64,000 nt of DNA. Source: Actinomycetota bacterium. GTDB lineage: Bacteria > Actinomycetota > Acidimicrobiia > Acidimicrobiales > Iamiaceae. Of this stretch, positions 19,101-25,407 are shown one piece after another. The position numbers and the translations under genes are program-made. Location: NCBI GenBank assembly GCA_016185275.1, contig JACPNX010000006.1:44751-108750 (forward strand), written 5' to 3'. The notes under the pieces were generated by a model. The model had not been told where the DNA came from. It did no database searches and saw only the letters and a list, made by a program, of their open reading frames with translations. Positions within the stretch are counted from its first letter, which is position 1, and every line of letters begins with the position of its first letter.

Positions 19101-19561
19101 GTCTGGTTGCGGGCGAACGTGAGACGCCGCTCCGCCCGTGTGACGACGCGCCCGCCGAGGGCCTTGGGGGCAAGCGCGAACCCGCCCGGTCCCGAGGCGA
19201 ACGACAGACCCTGCGGGAGGTCCAGCAGGATCCGGGCCGACTTGGCCAGCTGCGACTTCACCGAGACGCGCACGGTCGCCTGGCCGCCCACGCGGGGCGC
19301 GGACGACAGGGACGCGGAGACGCTGACGCAGCGGGCGAACTCGTCGCGGGGCGACGCGTCCGGCGAGCCCCGCAGCGAGCAGCGAGGCGCGGTGGGCTTC
19401 GCGGCGGGCAGGGGCGCGGGTGTCCCCTTGCCTGCGGGCGCCGCGGCCCGGGTTGGGACGACGCGCGAAGACGCTGCGCCTGCCGCCCCGGCGGTGAGCG
19501 CACTCACCGCGATCACGACCGCCAAGGCCCAAAGGCCCCTGCGGCGTCCGTATGCTCCCAT
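16127..19561 (-). CDS. Large secreted HExxH metalloprotease-like protein with CARDB repeats
   Basis: An 1144-aa exported protein. The start at 19561 has a GGAGGAAG site and gives a clear signal peptide (GRRRGLWALAVVIAVSAL, Ala-x-Ala cleavage about residue 30). Order: signal; beta-rich domain about residues 80-180; a Cys-containing middle domain; a zinc-protease motif HEGAH at 441-445 followed by GWTEGFAEW (candidate third ligand Glu479 or Glu483, gluzincin-like); further beta domains; two C-terminal CARDB adhesion-like repeats of about 110 aa, each ending near DETNNC or SGEANNC. The protein is rich in Asn, Thr and Ser compared with its neighbours. It probably digests or binds extracellular protein; the peptidase family is not one I can name. 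The gene stands alone with its own terminator. Confidence 0.85.
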   Translation of the reverse strand: MGAYGRRRGLWALAVVIAVSALTAGAAGAASSRVVPTRAAAPAGKGTPAPLPAAKPTAPRCSLRGSPDASPRDEFARCVSVSASLSSAPRVGGQATVRVSVKSQLAKSARILLDLPQGLSFASGPGGFALAPKALGGRVVTRAERRLTFARNQTRAWTSTVRADKPGTYQIRARALVDVPGGTDAGDDTIFLTVGAPGQASRLSAAAPAQGGVKSAPLPATSSAPSARGPQVAVTNKPATQRSSSQAGSATSCAQGTWSFTDNTAALRRSRNYQVQVWDQDTFSADDLLATGVTFNGGPFDSGINYNVCFEGADDEGGGQEVYVRFVSANNIWRVRDTDAANNDYVNSTGVQAICDGCTANFGSLVPGNDINRGMQAFDAINKLWSWKPGGGQCFDLNDASCRQMVVNWTSTSTDGTYYNLGDNTVHLAAADPDADATVIHEGAHAAMDDVYEDVYPSAPNCNPHSIFGSSSTGCGWTEGFAEWVPARVLNDPFFRWPNGAFLNLEAPTWNDGNAEGDTVEGRVAGAMIDVSDAANDAPWDLSSEGDAPQWDVFLNTNSTTFADFQLNDRPTRQSTADPIQGSVYQNTINYGNFRDPLTSNVTLARPSLDVNPTPHNYGLNTSTSYWSFVAVRPPSGADYDLNVFDDRALGTSLASSTFGGNTIDYVAIDTNRRAFGDYYPRVYRFAGSGAYNVEWQQGTQTLADSSTTVSMAAIDIVQPYDSLMSAGVQTYFRVVPAAGQDVALLLNRSNSADSTTFVQGRPSAVASSDGGGAGGAEAFSYTDAASQWDGLVILNKSGSGTVSIFRDTTAPTGTVAIEGGAATARSTSATVNLSAADAQTGILDMRVAADGVLDTEAFEPYSATKSITLPSGDGAKTVAVQYRNQAGMVTTVTDSITLDTRPDLAVTALTNPPASLTRGQTFKVTDTTANLAGSAAVATKTRYFLSTDAVYNSTDKALVGNTRSVPGLAAGTSSTGNKFVSVPTSTAPGNYFLIACSDRTNLVTEFDETNNCTASSATATVKVPDLTTTALTNPPSSGTGGGSFSVTDSVKNNGTGAAGASTQAYYLSLDTTLGSGDITLTGTRAVPALNPGIISSGTVSVTIPSGTAAGTYRLLSCADSANVVSESGEANNCRASGAFITVT

Positions 19562-19834
19562 TTGCTCTTCCTCCCAGTATGTGGTTCTGGAACCGATGTC
19601 CGGGGGGAGAGAGGGCGCTTTCATCGGCAAGGTACACCAGATTTCAAGGGCGGGCCATCGCAAGTTTCGGGCCACGGCGATTCGTCCCATTTCCACTCCC
19701 GCTCCCGACACAGGCACGGGCGGTGCGCCGGCCCGAGGCGCGGGCGGAAGGGTGGCCGGCCGGCGGGAGGGCCGTGCGTCGAGGTCCGCCGGGCGGGGAG
19801 GCGGGAAGACCGGCGTCGCCAGCGTCGCCAGGAT

Positions 19835-21430
19835 TCAGCGAAGGCCGGCGAGCGCCCGCCGGCGAGCGGCGGCGAGGGCCGCTCGCGCGGCGTTCGCACC
19901 CGATGCACCGTGCACGCCGCCTCCGGGGTGCGCCGAGGCGGACGCCAGGTAGAGGCCCTTGATCGGTGTGCCGGCCCGCGCCAGACCGGGCACGGGCCGG
20001 AAGATGAGCTGCTGGTGCAGCTGTGCGGTGCCTCCGTTGACGGCGCCGAGCGACAGGTTGGCGTCGAAGGCCTCGAGGTCGTGCGGGGTGAACACGTGAC
20101 GGCCCCGGATCAGGGAGCGGAAGCCGGGAGCGAGCGCCTCCACGCGCGCCTCCACCCGGTCGGCGAAGGCCTCGGCGTCGTCGTCGTCCCACCGGCCGGA
20201 CACCTCACCGAGCGGGTCGCTCTTGACCGTCCTCGGCACGTGCGTGTACGCCCAGGCCGTCTCCGTGCCGGCCGGTGAGCGGGTCTCGTCCGTGATCGAC
20301 TGCTGACCGAACACGAGGTAGGGGTTGTCGGGCACCTGGCCCGTGGCCAGCTGGGTCGCATACCGCGAGAGGTCGTCGACGTCGTCGCAGACGTGCACGG
20401 TGCCGGCGCGGCGGGCGTCGGGCGTGCTCCACGGGATGGGCCCGTTCAGGTTCCAGTCCACCTTGACGTTCGACGCGTCCCACATGAAGTGCTCGATGTC
20501 CTCCAGCAGCCGGGGTGGCAGGTGACGTCGATCGACGAGGTGCCGGTAGAGCATGGGGGCGCTGACGTCGGCCAGGACCGCGCGCCGGGCGGCGACCTGC
20601 TCGCCGTCGCGGAGCCGCACGCCCGTGGCCCGGCCGTCCTCGACCACGACGGTGTCCACGGGGGCACCGCAGCGGACGTCACCGCCGAGCGACCGCAGCC
20701 GTGACACCAGGGCGTCGCTGATGGCTTGCGCTCCGCCTCTCGGGACCGGAAAGCCGACGTCCTGCGCCAGGCAGCAGAGGATCCAGCCGAAGAACCCGGC
20801 GAGGTTCAGCTCGGGGGCGAGGTCGGCGTGCAGGGCCGTGCCGGCCAGCAGCCGGCGGGCCGGTTCGCCGTCGAAGCACTCCTCACCCATCCGGCGCGAC
20901 GGCAGGACGGCGAAGCGGGCGAAGCGCCCGTACTCACTGGGCGGCAACCGCATCGCGAGCTTGGCGATCGCCTTCACCGGTGGGAACGGGGTGAGCATGG
21001 CTTCGAGCACCTGGCGGCCGACGGCTTGCCAGCGCCCGTAGAAGCGACGCCAGTTGTCGCCGTCACCGGGATGGGTCTTGTCCAGCGCGTCGCACGTCTC
21101 GTCGAGGTCGCGGGCGATCAACGGGCAGAGCCCGTCGGGCCCCGGGTTGGCCACGACGATCGGAGCATGGAGCCATTCGAGGCCGTGCTCGTGGAGGTTC
21201 ATGCGCACCACGGGCGGCGAGACCACCGTCAGCGGATAGAAGGCGCTGCCGACGTCGTTGCGGAATCCTGGCTCGATGAGCTCTGCGGTGCGGGCCGCGC
21301 CTCCGGGCGTGGGCCCGGCTTCCAGCACGAGCACGGACCATCCCCGCTCGGCGAGCACGTTGGCGCCCACGAGGCCGTTCGGTCCGGCGCCCACGACGAT
21401 CGCGTCGACGTCTCCGGCGGTACTGGTCAT
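19835..21430 (-). CDS. Phytoene-desaturase-like FAD-dependent oxidoreductase
   Basis: A 531-aa flavoprotein of the CrtI/amine-oxidase-like group. The N-terminal dinucleotide-binding motif is VVGAGPNGLVGANVLAERG..VLVLEA, and the C-terminal FAD motif GLYLASASAHPGGGVHGASGANAA is typical of CrtI-like NAD(P)/FAD oxidoreductases. The middle substrate domain shows no marker of a specific substrate. There are no other carotenoid genes nearby, so true phytoene desaturation is unlikely. The start at 21430 was chosen because the finger motif begins about residue 10; a longer in-frame start only adds 11 residues. It is 37 nt downstream of the ABM-domain gene, and the two are probably co-transcribed. Confidence 0.9.
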   Translation of the reverse strand: MTSTAGDVDAIVVGAGPNGLVGANVLAERGWSVLVLEAGPTPGGAARTAELIEPGFRNDVGSAFYPLTVVSPPVVRMNLHEHGLEWLHAPIVVANPGPDGLCPLIARDLDETCDALDKTHPGDGDNWRRFYGRWQAVGRQVLEAMLTPFPPVKAIAKLAMRLPPSEYGRFARFAVLPSRRMGEECFDGEPARRLLAGTALHADLAPELNLAGFFGWILCCLAQDVGFPVPRGGAQAISDALVSRLRSLGGDVRCGAPVDTVVVEDGRATGVRLRDGEQVAARRAVLADVSAPMLYRHLVDRRHLPPRLLEDIEHFMWDASNVKVDWNLNGPIPWSTPDARRAGTVHVCDDVDDLSRYATQLATGQVPDNPYLVFGQQSITDETRSPAGTETAWAYTHVPRTVKSDPLGEVSGRWDDDDAEAFADRVEARVEALAPGFRSLIRGRHVFTPHDLEAFDANLSLGAVNGGTAQLHQQLIFRPVPGLARAGTPIKGLYLASASAHPGGGVHGASGANAARAALAAARRRALAGLR

Positions 21431-21467
21431 GGCTGACCCCTTCCCAGGGGCTCCCATCGCCACCCGC

Positions 21468-21770
21468 TCAGAACAAGGAGCGGGAGTCGGTCACCTCGAA
21501 GCGCCATCCCGTGGGTGCCCCGGCGACCAACGGCCCGATCCGGCCGAGGAAGTCGACGAAGTGGGGCGCCGAGTTGTGGGCCTCGAGGGCGTCGCCCGAC
21601 TCCCACTCCTCGTAGAAGTGCAGGAGCCCGGGGTCGTCGAGGTCGGCGGTGAAGCGGTAGGTGCGGTTGCCCGGTTCGTCGCGTGTGGCTGCGGCGACCG
21701 CCCGCACGTGGTCGAGCGCCTCGGCGCGACGGTCGGCGTCGATGGGCAGGGACCCGCTCACGATGATCAT
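21468..21770 (-). CDS. Antibiotic-biosynthesis-monooxygenase (ABM) domain protein
   Basis: A 100-aa single-domain protein with the dimeric alpha-beta-barrel pattern of the ABM/YgiN family: SGSLPIDADRR at the start, GNRTYRFTADLDDPGLLHFYEEWES in the middle, and HNSAPHFVDFLG. Family members oxidise aromatic quinol-type substrates without cofactors or act as small binding proteins. The ATG at 21770 leaves exactly one domain. It immediately precedes a FAD oxidoreductase gene in the same direction, so the two may act on one metabolite. Confidence 0.85.
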   Translation of the reverse strand: MIIVSGSLPIDADRRAEALDHVRAVAAATRDEPGNRTYRFTADLDDPGLLHFYEEWESGDALEAHNSAPHFVDFLGRIGPLVAGAPTGWRFEVTDSRSLF

Positions 21771-21874
21771 GTGCGCTGACCCTACTGGGGTCGACCGCAG
21801 GCACCGGTGGGCCGGAAGGCGGCCTCTTGGCCGCGACGGACTGCGATCGACCGCGATCGACCGCGAGGGGCGGG

Positions 21875-22903
21875 CTAGGACCGGAACGGTGCGAGGACCG
21901 CGTCGGCGTCGGGTTGGCGCAGCAGCAGCACGTCGGCGCCGCCCGCGGTCCGATCGGGGGTGGTCGGCAGCGTGACGGACTCCGGGCGCAGCCGGCCCAT
22001 CGCCCAGGCGAAGCGGAGTGCGTCCACCAGCGACATGCCGTCGTCGATGCGCAGGCCGCGCGTCAGCGCCCGCCCGATCTTGGCCATCCGCCACGGGGAG
22101 CGGCTCTTGCCGGCCTCGGACATGACGGCGCGCATGAAGGCCTGCTGCCGTTTGACGCGACCGAGGTCCGCGGTGCCGTCCACCCGGGTGCGCCCGCCGA
22201 TCACCTCGGTGTAGGTGCGGCTGCGGACGTAGGCCAGGGCCTGTTCGCCGTTGAGGCGCACCGGCCCGCTCTGGCGGACGTCGAGCCCGGACTTCGGGTC
22301 GGACGCCGGGTACGGGAAGTCGATGGTGACCCCGCCGAGGGCGTCGACCAGACCGCCGAAGCTGACGAAGTTGATCTCCACGTAGCGGTCGATCGGGATC
22401 CCGAGCGACTGCTGGACCGTGCGCACCAAGGTGTCGGGACCCTGGTTGTAGGCGGCGTTCAGCCGGTCGCGACTGTCCCGGCCGGGGATCGTGACGTAGA
22501 GGTCACGGGGGAGCGACAGCAGCGTGCTGCTCCCCCCGGCGATGCGCAGCACCATCATCGTGTCCGACCGGTTGCCCGCGACGCCCTGCCGGTTGTCGGT
22601 GCCGACCAGCAGGTAGTTGGTGCCGGGCTGGCGCCCGCCTTCGAGCACCGATCCGACCGGGACCCGCTCGATCTTGCGGAACTGCGAGTTGGCGTACACC
22701 AGACCGGCGAGCGGCAGCGCCACGAGGACCACGAGCGTGACGAGCGCGACCCCGACTGCGACCCGCCGACGGCGGCGCCGGCGAAGGGGCCGGCCGTCGG
22801 CGGTGCCGGCCGGGGCGGCGCCGGCGCGGTCCCGCCGACCGACGAGGCGCTCGGCGCCCGTGCCGAGCAGCAGGCCGGTGGCGAAGAGCACGAGCCAGGT
22901 CAC
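21875..22903 (-). CDS. LytR-CpsA-Psr (LCP) family cell-wall ligase
   Basis: A 342-aa membrane-anchored LCP protein, the enzyme type that transfers lipid-linked glycopolymers onto peptidoglycan. An N-terminal hydrophobic stretch (1-16), an Arg-rich cytoplasmic loop and a second helix (about 48-70) precede the LCP domain: NYLLVGTDNRQG, RSDTMMVLRI, LLSLPRDLYVTIPG, RLNAAYNQGP, YVEINFVSFGGLVDALGGV, LNGEQALAYVRSR and RVKRQQAFMRAVM. The conserved Asp and Arg residues that bind pyrophosphate and metal are present. It begins with GTG, overlapping the FHA gene stop by 4 nt (GTGA), so both are translated from one mRNA. Confidence 0.93.
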   Translation of the reverse strand: MTWLVLFATGLLLGTGAERLVGRRDRAGAAPAGTADGRPLRRRRRRRVAVGVALVTLVVLVALPLAGLVYANSQFRKIERVPVGSVLEGGRQPGTNYLLVGTDNRQGVAGNRSDTMMVLRIAGGSSTLLSLPRDLYVTIPGRDSRDRLNAAYNQGPDTLVRTVQQSLGIPIDRYVEINFVSFGGLVDALGGVTIDFPYPASDPKSGLDVRQSGPVRLNGEQALAYVRSRTYTEVIGGRTRVDGTADLGRVKRQQAFMRAVMSEAGKSRSPWRMAKIGRALTRGLRIDDGMSLVDALRFAWAMGRLRPESVTLPTTPDRTAGGADVLLLRQPDADAVLAPFRS

Positions 22904-23835
22904 CGGTGCTCGTCTCCGAGGTACTGCCGCGACAGCGCTTCGCGCTGGCTCGGGTCGAGCGCCGTGGTCCGGGCGATGCCTGGGCCTTCCGGGGCTTCGA
23001 CGCGCGTCGCGTCCGGGTCAGCGGGGCCGGTCGATCCGGCGCGGAACACGAAGGTGGCGGGACCGATGCCGATGCTGGCACCGTCCCGCAGGGGTGCGGC
23101 GACCCCGGCGGGCAGGCGATTCCCGTCGAGCCACGTGCCGTTGCTCGACCCCTCGTCCACGAGGACCCAGCCGGTGCGCTCGAGCCTGACCAGTGCATGG
23201 CGGCGACTGACCCGGTCGTCGTCGATCCGGACGCGCCGGTCCGCACCACGGCCGATGGTGACCTCGGCCGAGTCGAGGGCGAACGGGGCCTCGCCCGACC
23301 CGATCCGCTCGAGCCGAGGGCCCGAGGTGGCCGCACCCACGAACCGGGTGGGGCCGTCCGCCACGGCACGGGCGGGCGCGACGGGCGGGCCATGGGCCGG
23401 CGCCACGGGCGGCGCACCGGGGACGTGCACGGCCGGCGCCCCTGGCCGCCGCGACGGGCCCCCGACGACGTCGATCGACAGCCGAGGGGGCACCGGCCAC
23501 CCGTTGTCGCGGGCGGCGCGTCGTAGGGCGTCCTCGAGACCGGAGCGGAACCAGCCGGGTGCCTGCTGGACGGTGGCGAGATCGGCGGGGTGCAGCGAGA
23601 CGGTGTAGCGATCGGGCACGTGGACGCCGCGGCCGCCGACGGTCACGTGGCGGACCATCTCGGCGAACGTGGCCCGCTGGAGCTGGACCGGGTCGAGGCC
23701 GCGGCGACCACCGACCGCCGAGGCGGCCGAGCGGGCGGCCGAGCCCGCGACACCGGCGGTGGACGGTCGCCGGAGCAGCCGGGCGCCACCGAACCCGGCC
23801 ACCACGCCGAGCAGCAGCACCAGGACCTGCGCCAT
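22900..23835 (-). CDS. FhaA-like protein (DUF3662 plus FHA domain)
   Basis: A 311-aa protein with an N-terminal hydrophobic anchor (VLVLLLGVVAGFGGARLL), a DUF3662/FhaA N-domain (DRYTVSLHPADLA about residue 75), a Pro/Ala-rich linker, and a C-terminal FHA phosphothreonine-reading domain (TIGRGADRRVRIDDDRVSRRHALV..DEGSSNGTWLDGNRL). In mycobacteria FhaA is a phospho-dependent adaptor in cell-wall synthesis controlled by Ser/Thr kinases. Unlike FhaA, this one appears membrane-tethered at its N-terminus. Coupling to the LCP gene supports a role in envelope assembly. No kinase gene is in the window. Confidence 0.87.
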   Translation of the reverse strand: MAQVLVLLLGVVAGFGGARLLRRPSTAGVAGSAARSAASAVGGRRGLDPVQLQRATFAEMVRHVTVGGRGVHVPDRYTVSLHPADLATVQQAPGWFRSGLEDALRRAARDNGWPVPPRLSIDVVGGPSRRPGAPAVHVPGAPPVAPAHGPPVAPARAVADGPTRFVGAATSGPRLERIGSGEAPFALDSAEVTIGRGADRRVRIDDDRVSRRHALVRLERTGWVLVDEGSSNGTWLDGNRLPAGVAAPLRDGASIGIGPATFVFRAGSTGPADPDATRVEAPEGPGIARTTALDPSQREALSRQYLGDEHR

Positions 23836-23932
23836 CCGGGCGAGGGTACGGCCCCGGCCGGCCCACCCGGCGCCACCTCGCCGGGGAGGCCTACCTCCGG
23901 CCGCGGCAGGGGCGGGTCGTGGCGCTGGCCGT

Positions 23933-25351
23933 CTAGCAGGCCTCGAAGCGGACGGTCCGGGTGGCGATGTCCGCGGTGACCAGCCGAGCCCGTATGCGCT
24001 CGCCGAGCGGCAGGTCGTCGCCGTCGCAGCGGGCCCGGACGGCAGGGTCGGCCAGGACCACGGTGCCCCGGCGGCCGCCGTGCTCGGGGTCGACGTCCAC
24101 CACGGCGGCGTCGAACACCTCCCCGATGCGCCCGACGAGCAGCCAGGCCTCGGCCAGGCCGACGACGGCGTGCTCGACGGCTGCGGCCCTCCGGTCGGTC
24201 CGGGCCATGACGTCGGGAAGCTCGGCCAGGGCAGACCGGGCCCACGACGGCACGGGGCGCCCCGCGGCCACGGCCACGCAGACCTCGCCGGCGAAGCGGT
24301 CGGCGAGGCGCCGGATGGGGGCGGTGACGTGCGCGTACGGGCCCCCTACGCCCGCATGCTCGGCGAGCGCCGGCGGCTCTCCGTCGAAGGCGGTGTAGCC
24401 GGCACCGCGCAGGAGCTCCGCGGCCAGGTCCACGAACGCGGCATGCTGCGGGCGCTCCTGGTCGACCTGGTGGAGGACGCGGCTGAGGGGCACGCCGTCG
24501 GGCCAGTCGACGCCGAGGCCGCGCGCCGCCCGCTGCAGGCGGGCCACCGATGCCTCGTGCGGGCGGGGCAGCGTGCGCAGGAGGCCGACTCCCGCACCGA
24601 GCATCAGCGTGGCCGCGGCCATGCCGGTGAGCAGCGACAGATGGGCGTTCCAGCGTTCGACGGGCTGCTGGGCTCGCAGCGCGAGGGTCCAGTGACCGTC
24701 GGGTCCCCGCACCACCTCCTGCTCGGGCAACCCGAGGTCGATGGCGCCGGCCTCCTCCGCGCGCGCCTGGCGAACCTTGCCGAGCTCGGCCAGGAGGCGC
24801 ACCGGCTCGGTGGCGGTGCCGCGGTCGATCTGGCCCTGCAGCGTCGGGTAGTCGAGCTGGGCGCGGCTGCGCACCACGGCCCGGCGCACGTCGATGTCGA
24901 CGGCCGCGCCGTCGCCGTCGACCTCGATGCGCCACAGGATGGCAGGGCGGTCGCGGCCGGGCAGCAGGCTCATCGCGCGCTCACCGAGGACGGGTGGGTG
25001 CAGCGGCGCCCGCCGGTCGGGCAGGTACAGCGTCTCGCCACGGCGGCGGGCCTCGAGGTCCACGAGGTCACCGGCGGCCACGAAGGCCGCCACGTCGGCG
25101 ATGGCGTAGTGCACCACCCAGCCGCCCGCCGGCCGGGGCGCCAGGTGGAACGCCTGGTCCAGATCCCGGCTGCCCGGCGGGTCCACGGTGGCGAGGGGGA
25201 TGCCGGTGTGGTCCGCCGGCGCGAGGCGGGGCCGCCGCGCGGCGATGGCGGCGGCGGCGACGACGTCCTCGGGGAACCGGTCCGGCAGCTCGAGCTCGAC
25301 CGCGAGGCCCCGCAGGTCGAGGGCGGGCACGCGGATGCGGCGGCGGGGCAC
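23933..25351 (-). CDS. RNB-domain ribonuclease (short RNase II/R-like)
   Basis: A 472-aa exoribonuclease of the RNB family, which degrades RNA 3' to 5'. The catalytic acidic cluster is present (IPLATVDPPGSRDLDQAF, four Asp-containing positions), as are YAIADVAAFV and the RNA-clamping HVTAPIRRLADR. Compared with RNase II (about 640 aa) and RNase R (over 700 aa) the N-terminal cold-shock domains are absent and the C-terminal S1-like part is short. That shortened form is, as I remember, widespread in actinobacteria. GTG at 25351 is the only possible start, since an in-frame TAG lies four codons upstream. It is divergent from the acetyltransferase gene across 56 nt. Confidence 0.92.
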   Translation of the reverse strand: MPRRRIRVPALDLRGLAVELELPDRFPEDVVAAAAIAARRPRLAPADHTGIPLATVDPPGSRDLDQAFHLAPRPAGGWVVHYAIADVAAFVAAGDLVDLEARRRGETLYLPDRRAPLHPPVLGERAMSLLPGRDRPAILWRIEVDGDGAAVDIDVRRAVVRSRAQLDYPTLQGQIDRGTATEPVRLLAELGKVRQARAEEAGAIDLGLPEQEVVRGPDGHWTLALRAQQPVERWNAHLSLLTGMAAATLMLGAGVGLLRTLPRPHEASVARLQRAARGLGVDWPDGVPLSRVLHQVDQERPQHAAFVDLAAELLRGAGYTAFDGEPPALAEHAGVGGPYAHVTAPIRRLADRFAGEVCVAVAAGRPVPSWARSALAELPDVMARTDRRAAAVEHAVVGLAEAWLLVGRIGEVFDAAVVDVDPEHGGRRGTVVLADPAVRARCDGDDLPLGERIRARLVTADIATRTVRFEAC

Positions 25352-25407
25352 CGGCGATGTCTACCCGGCACGTCCGTCCTGCGGTGGCCTCGCTAGGGTG
25401 CGCGGCC

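Noticed and set aside
17714..20278. An 854-codon plus-strand frame opposite the secreted metalloprotease
   Set aside because: No family features; the minus-strand gene has a signal peptide, ribosome site, HExxH and CARDB repeats.
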